DNA of 7,687 nt from Burkholderiaceae bacterium. Its GTDB lineage: Bacteria > Pseudomonadota > Gammaproteobacteria > Burkholderiales > Burkholderiaceae_D. A model generated the notes under the pieces. The model ran no database searches. It was not told the origin of the DNA and worked only from the letters and a program-made list of their open reading frames with translations. The translations under genes and the position numbers were made by a program. The DNA is taken from assembly GCA_031261905.1 (NCBI GenBank), contig JAISIS010000040.1, positions 1 through 7,687 of the forward strand, written 5' to 3'. This document shows positions 1 to 5,716 of this stretch, piece after piece; positions within the stretch are counted from its first letter, which is position 1, and each line of letters begins with the position of its first letter.

Positions 1-1
1 G

Positions 2-595
2 TTTTCTGTGCATGACAATGTTGATCATCCGCTCAGCTTTTATGCCGCCACTAAAAAGGCCAATGAGCTGATGGCGCATACCTATAGCCATCTTTATCAG
101 TTGCCGACAACCGGCTTGCGGTTCTTTACTGTTTATGGCCCCTGGGGCCGCCCGGATATGTCTCCTTTCCAGTTTGTGCGCGCCATTCTGGAAAACAAGC
201 CGCTGAAGGTGTTCAATTACGGTAATCATCGCCGGGATTTCACTTATATTGATGACATTATCGAGGGTGTTATCCGTGTGCTGGATCATCCGGCACAGGG
301 TAATCCGGCATGGCGTGGAGATAATCCGGATGTCGCCACCAGTACCGCGCCCTGGCGGGTGTACAACATCGGCAACAGCCGTCCCGTGCAATTGATGGAT
401 TATATTGCCGCCTTCGAGGAAGCGGTGGGCAAGAGCGCCCAAAAGGAAATGCTGCCCATGCAGCCGGGCGATATGCCTGATACCTACGCGGATGTGTCCG
501 ATCTGGAACAGCAATTCGGCTACCGTCCCGATACTCCGGTCAGGGAAGGCGTCCGCCGTTTCGTTGAATGGTATCGCGTGTATTACGGTGTCTGA
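2..595 (+). CDS. UDP-glucuronate 4-epimerase-type NAD-dependent sugar epimerase, 3' part
   Basis: This is the C-terminal part of an extended short-chain dehydrogenase/reductase; the reading frame is open to the left edge, so the true start and the NAD-binding Rossmann glycine motif lie outside the window. The first visible residues carry the catalytic YxxxK motif as YAATK, followed by KANE. Next come [17 protein letters not shown] and [10 protein letters not shown], both typical of the UDP-glucuronate 4-epimerase (CapI/WcaG-like) branch that converts UDP-GlcA to UDP-GalA in the cytoplasm. The YNIGNSRPV segment and the C-terminal [15 protein letters not shown] stretch are also those of the family, which uses them to bind the nucleotide sugar. 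By family knowledge the product feeds capsule, LPS or exopolysaccharide synthesis, so the left edge may be the end of a polysaccharide cluster. Exact substrate is inferred; another UDP-sugar epimerase is possible. The family assignment is very secure. Confidence 0.93.
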   Translation, partial: FSVHDNVDHPLSFYAATKKANELMAHTYSHLYQLPTTGLRFFTVYGPWGRPDMSPFQFVRAILENKPLKVFNYGNHRRDFTYIDDIIEGVIRVLDHPAQGNPAWRGDNPDVATSTAPWRVYNIGNSRPVQLMDYIAAFEEAVGKSAQKEMLPMQPGDMPDTYADVSDLEQQFGYRPDTPVREGVRRFVEWYRVYYGV

Positions 596-633
596 GGCGG
601 GAGGATGATTATCAGGGCATCCCGGACCTTGTC

Positions 634-660
634 TTTACAATTTGCCTGTCATTTTATAAT
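634..660 (+). promoter_or_regulatory. Candidate sigma-70 promoter for the 86-residue protein
   Basis: A perfect TATAAT lies at 655-660, about 40 bases before the start codon at 700. The best -35 match is TTTACA at 634-639, with a short 15-base spacer; TTGTCT at 630-635 would give 19. The -10 is convincing and the -35 only fair. It suggests that the small gene is transcribed separately from the epimerase upstream. Confidence 0.45.
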
Positions 661-699
661 GACACAATTATTTCGTCTGTTTTTAACAGGAGCCATAAG

Positions 700-960
700 A
701 TGAGAATGACATGGGCAGGGCTTGACGCCAAAGATAATGAAGTGGTTTCCAACGGATTCAGATCAGGCGCCGACAATATACCGCTAGGCCTTCAGGCAAC
801 TGTGGGTGTCGTGGAGGAGTACCTGAAGCATAATGATCCGGATAATAATATCGTCAAGGTGCGCATAGATGTCAGCCTGGGTTCGGCCTGCGAAGCATTC
901 CCGACACCGCCAACCTTTTACAAGGTAACTCCAACGCGGACGCTCGTGGAAATCGAATGA
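700..960 (+). CDS. Hypothetical 86-residue protein
   Basis: I do not recognise this protein. The frame is open from 568, but the ATG at 700 is chosen because AGGAG (688-692) sits 7 bases before it and the upstream residues overlap the epimerase end. The product is small, soluble in appearance and acidic, with no signal peptide, membrane segment or cysteine pair (a single Cys, at residue 64). Residues 25-45 (DNIPLGLQATVGVVEEYLKH) look like a helix. Residues 51-62 (IVKVRIDVSLGS) look like a beta strand, and a proline-rich stretch follows at 68-78. It has its own promoter-like sequence and ends about 25 bases from the tRNA terminator that faces it. The good ribosome binding site and separate promoter favour a real gene, but there is no homology evidence. 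Confidence 0.62.
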   Translation: MRMTWAGLDAKDNEVVSNGFRSGADNIPLGLQATVGVVEEYLKHNDPDNNIVKVRIDVSLGSACEAFPTPPTFYKVTPTRTLVEIE

Positions 961-970
961 TCTGCCGGGG

Positions 971-1014
971 GCATTAAAAACAAAAACGGGTTACACACAA
1001 TCGTGTAACCCGTT
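971..1014 (-). terminator. Intrinsic terminator of tRNA-fMet
   Basis: A perfect 12-base-pair inverted repeat, AACGGGTTACAC (985-996) and GTGTAACCCGTT (1003-1014), encloses a 6-base loop. Read on the minus strand, the hairpin is followed at once by TTTTTGTTTTTA (complement of 973-984). This is a textbook rho-independent terminator 16 bases past the tRNA 3' end. On the plus strand no T-run follows the hairpin, so it would stop transcripts of the 86-residue gene less efficiently, though the hairpin could still protect their 3' end. Confidence 0.92.
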
Positions 1015-1030
1015 AATCCTGACCAGATGT

Positions 1031-1107
<77 letters not shown>

Positions 1108-1129
1108 TCTGTCTTTTCGTAAAAAAAAG

Positions 1130-1159
1130 ATTATAACACTAATATACCGTTTATCGCAA
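1130..1159 (-). promoter_or_regulatory. Sigma-70 promoter of tRNA-fMet
   Basis: On the minus strand TTGCGA (complement of 1154-1159) and a perfect TATAAT (complement of 1130-1135) are separated by 18 bases. Transcription would start near 1123, leaving a leader of roughly 16 bases before the mature tRNA end at 1107. The position and strength fit a stable-RNA promoter. The T-run between start site and tRNA is part of the leader. Confidence 0.78.
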
Positions 1160-1211
1160 GTCGCCTCCTCCCGATATATTCTGTGGTTATTACCATGAGG
1201 GCAGGGCAAAA

Positions 1212-1220
1212 TGATAAAAT
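1212..1220 (+). promoter_or_regulatory. Possible extended -10 promoter of the Nudix gene
   Basis: TGATAAAAT at 1212-1220 matches the extended -10 form (TGn followed by TAAAAT). The only -35-like match is TTACCA at 1190-1195, with a 19-base spacer. It lies 67 bases upstream of the Nudix start codon, in the space divergent from tRNA-fMet. Support is weak. The rest of 1160-1287 shows nothing else I can name. Confidence 0.32.
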
Positions 1221-1287
1221 CGCTCACGGCGTGTTTTCCGCCTGAGGTTATCTGCGTTTTCCTTATTGTTCTGACGGCTGATTTTCC

Positions 1288-1854
1288 ATGAAATTTTGTT
1301 CACAGTGTGCGCATCCGGTAGTTTTTGAGATACCGCCGGATGATAATCTGCCGCGCTACATTTGCCTCAACTGTAAAACCATCCATTATCAGAACCCGAA
1401 GATTGTGGTTTGCTCCATCCCCTTCTGGAACAAGGAAAAAGAGGTATCCATTTTGCTGTGCCGCAGGGCGATTGAACCGCGTCAGGGGTTCTGGACATTG
1501 CCGGGCGGCTTCATGGAAAACAACGAAACAACCCGTGAGGCGGCTTTGCGGGAAACGGAGGAAGAGGCAGGCGCCGATGTGGTGGTGCGTGATTTGTTTG
1601 CTCTGATGAATCTCCCGACCGTACAGCAGGTTCACTTGTTTTACCTTGCCGAGCTGCGCAGACTATCTTTTGCGCCCGGTCTGGAAACGCTGGAAACACG
1701 GATGTTTACCGAGCGGGAAATCCCCTGGAGCGAGATCGCCTTTACCAGTACCCGCCACGCTATTGAAATGTTTTTCTCGGATCCTCAAAAGGCGCTTGAC
1801 GGTCAGGCAAGGCTGTACTCGCTTGATCTGAAGCGTCTGGTGTTTCCTGTCTGA
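1288..1854 (+). CDS. Zinc-ribbon Nudix hydrolase
   Basis: A 188-residue cytoplasmic Nudix (MutT-fold) pyrophosphohydrolase. The N-terminus has two CxxC knuckles, C4-C7 and C26-C29, forming the small zinc ribbon of the Nudix_N_2/NADH-pyrophosphatase type. The adjoining IHYQNPKIV segment is typical of this subfamily. The complete Nudix box spans G74 to A96: G74, E80, R88-E89, E92-E93 and G95. The glutamates bind the Mg2+ or Mn2+ that activates water. Zinc-ribbon relatives cleave dinucleotides such as NADH, ADP-ribose or FAD; the actual substrate here cannot be read from sequence. The start is fixed by the zinc ribbon lying at the very N-terminus, although no good Shine-Dalgarno precedes it. A TIR-like gene follows 76 bases downstream on the same strand. 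Length and motifs are complete. Confidence 0.94.
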   Translation: MKFCSQCAHPVVFEIPPDDNLPRYICLNCKTIHYQNPKIVVCSIPFWNKEKEVSILLCRRAIEPRQGFWTLPGGFMENNETTREAALRETEEEAGADVVVRDLFALMNLPTVQQVHLFYLAELRRLSFAPGLETLETRMFTEREIPWSEIAFTSTRHAIEMFFSDPQKALDGQARLYSLDLKRLVFPV

Positions 1855-1863
1855 TGCCGATGC

Positions 1864-1893
1864 TTGTAAGGAACGTTACGCAACGATTATGAT
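1864..1893 (+). promoter_or_regulatory. Candidate promoter of the TIR-like gene
   Basis: TTGTAA (1864-1869) and TATGAT (1888-1893) are separated by 18 bases, a good sigma-70 match. It lies just past the Nudix stop codon and 37 bases before the TIR-like start. It implies that the TIR-like gene can be expressed independently of the Nudix gene, even though no terminator is seen between them. Confidence 0.5.
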
Positions 1894-1930
1894 GCTGCCT
1901 GTTTCGCGAACATAAAAGGAGATTTTGCCA

Positions 1931-2347
1931 ATGGCGAACTACCCGCTTTTCGTCAGTCACAGCTGGTTGCCGGATGACGGCACGGACCGGTTGTACAGCC
2001 TGCTTGAGAATTACAGGATCCGGCATGTGCCTGATTTTACTTACCAGCTTTTCAGTGTCTCCAAGGATGATCCTGTTCAGCACCTGCCTTCCAAAAAGGC
2101 GCTTGCAGTCGCCATTGAGGAAAAAATGCGTCAGTGTACCTGCCTGCTTATTCTGACAGGCGTATTCGAGGAATATAAAAGGTGGATTGATCTTGAGATG
2201 GATATTGCCAAAAAGCTGAAGAAGCCGGTTATTCTGGTGGAAGCGGCGGCCAAGAAGCATACATCGGGCAAGGAAAAACGTGCAGCGAAAAAAATTGTAA
2301 AATGGGATGCAAAAGAGCTTGGCGAGGCGATTGAACAAGTAAAGTGA
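1931..2347 (+). CDS. TIR-like domain protein (MTH538/ThsB type), stand-alone
   Basis: A 138-residue protein that is essentially one TIR-like domain. It opens with the first beta strand and loop, YPLFVSHSW (residues 4-12), the hallmark of the MTH538/Thoeris ThsB branch. A second core strand is at residues 70-75 (TCLLIL). The helix with the conserved glutamate is RWIDLEMDIA (84-93), E89 being the expected catalytic residue. The next strand is PVILVE (99-104), and the C-terminus is lysine-rich. Characterised relatives use NAD+ to make ADP-ribose or cyclic ADP-ribose-like signals, often in anti-phage defence; activity here is inferred. A TTG at 1925 is in frame, but AAGGAG (1916-1921) is 9 bases from the ATG at 1931 and only 3 from the TTG, so ATG is chosen. 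There is no fused sensor or effector domain and no ThsA gene nearby. It sits between housekeeping genes and may have been inserted there. Confidence 0.85.
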   Translation: MANYPLFVSHSWLPDDGTDRLYSLLENYRIRHVPDFTYQLFSVSKDDPVQHLPSKKALAVAIEEKMRQCTCLLILTGVFEEYKRWIDLEMDIAKKLKKPVILVEAAAKKHTSGKEKRAAKKIVKWDAKELGEAIEQVK

Positions 2348-2412
2348 CCCGCCCTGCTTTCACAGGAAAGCCGCCACCTTCCCGCTAATGTTTTGTTGAA
2401 ACGGATGGTAAT

Positions 2413-3135
2413 GTGATTCCCTGGTTGAACGCGAATGATTCCTTTCCTGATATTTCCCTTGCATTGCCGGAATCCAGCGGCGCGGGCGGATTGCTGGCGG
2501 CCAGTGCCGCCATATGGCCGGAACGGCTTCTTGAGGCTTACCGGAAGGGGATTTTCCCCTGGTTCAGCGAAGGCCAGCCGGTACTCTGGTGGAGCACTAA
2601 TCCGCGCATGGTGCTGCCTACAGACCGTTTTGTCATCTCTCGCAGTCTGAAGAAAAAGCTGGTTCAGGTTGAGAAAAGCATGTCGTCCGGCGGCCCCTGG
2701 CAAGTGCGCTTTGATTCGGCTTTTGAAGCGGTGATGCGCGCCTGCGCCGAACCCAGAAACGGCGATCCCGGTACCTGGATTTCGGAAGAAATGATTGAAA
2801 ACTATCTCAAACTCCACCACAAGAGTTTTGCGCATTCAGCCGAGCTTTGGCTGGATGGCGAACTGGTGGGCGGCGCGTATGGCGTTTCTATCGGAAAAAT
2901 GTTTTTCGGGGAATCCATGTTTTCCAGAGTCAGCGATGCCTCCAAGATTGCGCTGGCCTGGCTGGTGCGCTTTCTGGCGCAAAATGGTGTCGGGCTGATT
3001 GATTGCCAGCAGCAGACGCCCCACCTGGCTTCTCTGGGCGCCATTTGTATTTCACGGGAGGTGTTTTCCGAACACCTGGCGGGAGCGATTGATCAACCCG
3101 CCATTACGGAATGGGCACCGGGAGCGCCGTTCTGA
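2413..3135 (+). CDS. aat: Leucyl/phenylalanyl-tRNA--protein transferase
   Basis: A 240-residue Aat enzyme that moves Leu or Phe from aminoacyl-tRNA onto N-terminal Arg or Lys of proteins, creating an N-degron read by ClpS and degraded by ClpAP. Visible family motifs in order are MIPWL at the start, YRKGIFPWF (43-51), WWSTNPR (59-65), GTWISEEM (120-127), SFAHSAELW (138-146), FFGESMFSR (164-172) and [14 protein letters not shown] (197-210). The DCQ motif (D197, Q199) corresponds to the catalytic Asp/Gln pair proposed for the E. coli enzyme, and E167 lies in the tRNA/peptide site. The start is GTG at 2413, giving the usual MIPW N-terminus; the ATG two bases earlier runs into TGA. The ribosome binding site is weak. 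Length is normal. The ate/bpt gene that often follows in relatives is absent. Confidence 0.96.
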   Translation: MIPWLNANDSFPDISLALPESSGAGGLLAASAAIWPERLLEAYRKGIFPWFSEGQPVLWWSTNPRMVLPTDRFVISRSLKKKLVQVEKSMSSGGPWQVRFDSAFEAVMRACAEPRNGDPGTWISEEMIENYLKLHHKSFAHSAELWLDGELVGGAYGVSIGKMFFGESMFSRVSDASKIALAWLVRFLAQNGVGLIDCQQQTPHLASLGAICISREVFSEHLAGAIDQPAITEWAPGAPF

Positions 3136-3172
3136 TCTGCCCACTTTTACGGAAAAACATATCCCCTTAAGC

Positions 3173-3178
3173 TACAAT
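3173..3178 (+). promoter_or_regulatory. Possible -10 element of pyrD
   Basis: TACAAT at 3173-3178 is a good -10 hexamer about 80 bases before pyrD. No -35 stands at normal spacing; TTTACG at 3146-3151 is 21 bases away. Transcription would begin near 3185, giving a leader of roughly 75 bases that contains the hairpin listed separately. Confidence 0.35.
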
Positions 3179-3182
3179 AGGC

Positions 3183-3216
3183 AACGATGCCGCACAGCTT
3201 GTTTCACGGTATCGTT
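3183..3216 (+). promoter_or_regulatory. Hairpin in the pyrD leader
   Basis: AACGATGCCG (3183-3192) can pair with CGGTATCGTT (3207-3216) over 10 base pairs including one G-U pair, around a 14-base loop. TTTT follows at 3215-3218, so the structure resembles a weak attenuator or the terminator of aat. It does not cover the pyrD ribosome binding region. Function is unknown. Confidence 0.4.
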
Positions 3217-3259
3217 TTCTGAATGCACAAAACCCCGATTGCTACTGGCAGGCTATCCC

Positions 3260-4294
3260 ATGATGGAAAAATTAATGTATGCGCTTATTCGCCCGGTTCT
3301 GTTTTCAATGGATCCGGAAAATGCTCATGAATTCACCATGAAATCCATGAAGCTGGCCGGGGCGACAGGTTTATCACTCCTTAATCCCAAAGCGCAGGCA
3401 TCACCGAGGAAGGTGATGGGGCTTACTTTTCCGAATCCGGTAGGTCTGGCGGCCGGTCTGGATAAAAACGGATCGGCGATTGACGGCATTGCTTCGCTTG
3501 GCTTTGGCTTTATTGAGCTGGGTACGGTTACGCCACGCCCACAGCCCGGCAACCCTAAACCCCGTATGTTCCGCATCCCTGCGGCGGAAGCAATCATCAA
3601 TCGTATGGGCTTCAACAATGCCGGGGTGGATGTGCTGGTCAGCAATGTAAAGGCTTCCCGTTATTTCCGCAAAAAGGAAGGCATCCTGGGGCTGAACATC
3701 GGCAAAAACGCGGATACGCCGATTGAACGGGCGGCGGATGATTACCTGATTTGTCTCCAGAAGGTGTATCCCGTTGCCGATTACATCGCCATCAATATTT
3801 CTTCACCAAACACCAAAGATCTGCGTCAGCTTCAGGGAGAATCGGAACTGGATGACCTGCTGTCGCAGATCAAGGATATGCAGATGCGGCTGGCGGACTC
3901 GCACTCGCGTTATGTCCCGCTGGCGCTGAAGATTGCGCCGGATGTGGATAACGAGCAGGTTAAACGTATTGCCGCCACCCTGTTGCAGTATCGTATTGAC
4001 GGCGTTATTGCCACCAATACCACGGTTCAGCGCGATCTCATCAAAAACCTGAAGCATGCGGAAGAGGCGGGCGGCTTATCGGGCGCGCCCGTGCGGGATT
4101 TGTCCACCCATGTGGTTCGCCTGCTGAAAAGTGAACTGGGCGACGAAATCCCCATTATCGGTGTTGGCGGCATCATGAACAGTATGGATGCCCGGGAAAA
4201 GACAGAAGCGGGCGCTTCCCTGATCCAGTTGCTTACCGGGATGGTGTACCGTGGCCCCGCACTGGTAAAGGAGTGCGTCAGGGCACTCGGTTAG
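3260..4294 (+). CDS. pyrD: Dihydroorotate dehydrogenase (quinone), class 2
   Basis: This 344-residue FMN enzyme oxidises dihydroorotate to orotate, the fourth step of pyrimidine synthesis, and passes electrons to quinone at the inner membrane face. The N-terminal helices (residues 3-36, including [15 protein letters not shown]) are the class 2 membrane- and quinone-associated extension. Motifs in order are AAGLDKNG (64-71), [15 protein letters not shown] (88-102), NRMGFNN (114-120), NISSPNT (179-185), LKIAPD (223-228), ATNTT (251-255), GGLSGAP (271-277), GVGGI (301-305) and [10 protein letters not shown] (324-333). Serine at 181/182, rather than cysteine, as catalytic base marks class 2. The frame is open from 2999, but the preceding residues are not PyrD, so ATG 3260 is chosen; ATG 3263 directly after it is an equal alternative. 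The Shine-Dalgarno is poor (GGCAGG, 3247-3252). E. coli PyrD has 336 residues. Confidence 0.97.
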   Translation: MMEKLMYALIRPVLFSMDPENAHEFTMKSMKLAGATGLSLLNPKAQASPRKVMGLTFPNPVGLAAGLDKNGSAIDGIASLGFGFIELGTVTPRPQPGNPKPRMFRIPAAEAIINRMGFNNAGVDVLVSNVKASRYFRKKEGILGLNIGKNADTPIERAADDYLICLQKVYPVADYIAINISSPNTKDLRQLQGESELDDLLSQIKDMQMRLADSHSRYVPLALKIAPDVDNEQVKRIAATLLQYRIDGVIATNTTVQRDLIKNLKHAEEAGGLSGAPVRDLSTHVVRLLKSELGDEIPIIGVGGIMNSMDAREKTEAGASLIQLLTGMVYRGPALVKECVRALG

Positions 4295-4309
4295 GCAGTG
4301 TTCCCGAAG

Positions 4310-4329
4310 ACCGCCGTTTATGCGGCGGT
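4310..4329. terminator. GC-rich hairpin between converging genes
   Basis: ACCGCCG (4310-4316) and CGGCGGT (4323-4329) form a 7-base-pair stem around a 6-base loop. The hairpin begins 16 bases after pyrD stops, and the stop codon of the opposing gene (TTA at 4318-4320 on the plus strand) lies in the loop. There is no T-run on either strand, so it is at most a weak two-way terminator or a 3'-end stabiliser. Confidence 0.45.
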
Positions 4330-4860
4330 GACCAGCGATAAGGAGAAACGCTTGATCTGGGACGGAGAGGGCAGTTGCGCGTCCGGACCAGGGTTTCCAT
4401 CGTCCGTAATGCCCAGCATGGCATTTTGTTTAAGCAGCCAGTCACGCAATGGTCCCGCAATTGAGAGGCCGGATATCTTCTTGGAGACTGAAAGGTTCAC
4501 CGTCAGCAAAATCAGTATCCTGGAGAAAGGGATGTCCGGAAAATTGTCCATGAAAAGGTTCAGGAAGGCGCGCGATTCCAGTACCCACAATACCTTCTTG
4601 CTGCTCATGTATTGCAGTGCGCTGGTGATGCTGTGTCCCCGGCCAATTACCTGAAAGATGAAGCGGTTGAAGTTCTTGTCAATGGCCTTGAAATCCAGTT
4701 CATCCTCAACCATGATGCGGGAAAGATAATACAGGCCGGTCGCCAGCCTGAAAAAACCAATCGCCTGCTCGCGGTTGTTGCCATACATGCAGATATTGGT
4801 CAGCTTCTGCTTGACGTGATCGTCAAGCAGAAGGTAAGAGTAATAAGAATACCTTTTCAT
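4318..4860 (-). CDS. Hypothetical 180-residue protein
   Basis: I do not recognise this protein. The frame is open to 4902, but the ATG at 4860 is preceded by AAGGTGG (complement of 4864-4870), so the product has 180 residues beginning MKRYSYYSYL. The N-terminus is rich in tyrosine. Residues 30-105 look like several amphipathic helices, with RLATGLYYLSRIM (38-50) and FNRFIFQVIGRG (64-75). Residues 114-126 (RILILLTVNLSVS) are strongly hydrophobic but too short to be a clear membrane span. Residues 152-168 are rich in Pro, Gly and Asp and look like a flexible linker. No signal peptide or catalytic motif is visible. It lies downstream of the GST on the same strand, 76 bases apart, and converges with pyrD. 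The opposing frame is only 118 residues and has no supporting features. Confidence 0.7.
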   Translation of the reverse strand: MKRYSYYSYLLLDDHVKQKLTNICMYGNNREQAIGFFRLATGLYYLSRIMVEDELDFKAIDKNFNRFIFQVIGRGHSITSALQYMSSKKVLWVLESRAFLNLFMDNFPDIPFSRILILLTVNLSVSKKISGLSIAGPLRDWLLKQNAMLGITDDGNPGPDAQLPSPSQIKRFSLSLVTAA

Positions 4861-4909
4861 TTCCCACCTTTCTTGCACTACGCCCAGGCTCAAAAGCAGC
4901 ACGGGTTAC

Positions 4910-4929
4910 TTGTTTACGGCAGGAAACAA
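4910..4929. repeat. Inverted repeat between the GST and the hypothetical gene
   Basis: TTGTTT (4910-4915) and AAACAA (4924-4929) are 6-base arms around 8 bases. They lie between the GST stop codon (4937-4939) and the start of the 180-residue gene. This could be an operator or a small hairpin in a shared transcript. Without further copies it is only suggestive. Confidence 0.25.
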
Positions 4930-4936
4930 ACAGACT

Positions 4937-5539
4937 TTACAGCCCCTCAAACTTTAGCGCTTCCTTTACGGTTTCACGCGCAGCCACCCGTTGCTGGAAA
5001 GCCTGCAGGGACGGGTATTTGTCCATATCAACCCCGGCAAAGCGGCAATATCTTGAAACGGTAAAAAGATAGGCGTCCGCCACGGTAAAGGTATCGCCCA
5101 TCAGGAAACTGGTGCTGGACAACTGCTTTTCCACCACCGCCAGATAACGGTTCAGATTGCCCTTGAACACTTCCTTGCAGGGATCCAGCATGGCTTTATT
5201 GAAAAAGGGGCTGAAATTCTTGTGCAGTTCGGTTGCAATCAGGTTAAGCCATTCCATGAGGCGGTAACGCGCCATGCTGCCTGCCGCAGGCGCCAGTTTC
5301 TTTTCCGGGGCGAGGTCAGCTACGTACTGTAATACGGCACATCCTTCGGTCAGCACTTCTCCGTTATCCAGTTGCAATGCCGGAACTGCGCCCTTGGGGT
5401 TGACCTGGTAAAAGTCCTTGCCGGATTCCGTTTTCTTCTCCCGCAGATCCACTCTTTCCATCTCAAAAGGCAGGTCGGCTTCACGCAGGCTTATGTGGGT
5501 CGCCAGCGAGCTTGCGCCGGGTGAATAGTAAAGTTTCAT
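4937..5539 (-). CDS. Beta-class glutathione S-transferase with Cys10 replaced by Ser
   Basis: A 200-residue cytosolic glutathione S-transferase close in layout to E. coli GstA. The thioredoxin-like N-terminal domain holds MKLYYSPGAS, NPKG (47-50), VPAL with the cis-proline P53, and the TEG glutathione-contact motif (64-66). The helical C-terminal domain has ATELHKNFSP (102-111), which keeps H106 and K107, and the N-capping box FTVADAYLF (151-159). In beta-class enzymes Cys10 forms the mixed disulfide with glutathione; here codon 10 is AGC, serine. Tyr5 and His106 remain. Such enzymes conjugate glutathione to electrophiles or reduce peroxides, but the physiological substrate is unknown. Start ATG 5539 is set by a perfect AAGGAGG (complement of 5545-5551); the frame is open five codons further upstream. 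It is divergent from the M48 gene. Confidence 0.95.
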   Translation of the reverse strand: MKLYYSPGASSLATHISLREADLPFEMERVDLREKKTESGKDFYQVNPKGAVPALQLDNGEVLTEGCAVLQYVADLAPEKKLAPAAGSMARYRLMEWLNLIATELHKNFSPFFNKAMLDPCKEVFKGNLNRYLAVVEKQLSSTSFLMGDTFTVADAYLFTVSRYCRFAGVDMDKYPSLQAFQQRVAARETVKEALKFEGL

Positions 5540-5589
5540 GATGTCCTCCTTCATGTGATTTACGAAATGCCGCAGTTGTTTCTTTCACG

Positions 5590-5595
5590 ATTATA
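5590..5595 (-). promoter_or_regulatory. Candidate -10 element of the GST gene
   Basis: A perfect TATAAT on the minus strand (complement of 5590-5595) lies about 50 bases before the GST start codon. No convincing -35 is found at 16 to 18 bases (ATATGC at 17), so an activator may be needed, or this may not be the promoter. Confidence 0.4.
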
Positions 5596-5652
5596 GAAGG
5601 AAAAGCAAAGTCGCATATTTGTATGTCTCTGCTAAATATGGTGCGTTATTGA

Positions 5653-5658
5653 TACAAT
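5653..5658 (+). promoter_or_regulatory. Candidate -10 element of the M48 protease gene
   Basis: TACAAT at 5653-5658 lies 58 bases before the M48 start. The -35 region has only a poor match (TGCTAA at 5630-5635, 17-base spacer). It shares the 177-base divergent space with the GST -10, so one regulator could act on both genes. Confidence 0.33.
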
Positions 5659-5716
5659 GGAACCCGTTCTTGTGCTTTGGGCCAGCGCCCGTTAAATCAG
5701 GTTGGGAGGCTTTCTC

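Noticed and set aside
602..622. GGATG/CATCC hairpin as terminator of the epimerase
   Set aside because: The stem is only 5 base pairs and no T-run follows, so it is not convincing.
1760..2338. 192-codon open frame on the minus strand across the Nudix end and the TIR gene
   Set aside because: It overlaps two well-supported genes on the other strand, and its translation has no recognisable domain.
1288..2347. Complete Thoeris defence system
   Set aside because: Only the TIR-like half is present; no ThsA-like SIR2/SLOG effector is encoded in the window.
2131..2835. 234-codon minus-strand frame over the TIR end and aat
   Set aside because: It is antisense to aat, whose motifs are unmistakable; the composition looks like a shadow translation.
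2999..3259. N-terminal extension of pyrD to 2999
   Set aside because: The extension overlaps aat in another frame and does not resemble PyrD; the class 2 N-terminus begins at 3260 or 3263.
4612..5064. 150-codon plus-strand frame over the hypothetical gene and the GST
   Set aside because: It lies antisense to the GST 3' end and spans the gap between two genes; no ribosome binding site or domain is seen.
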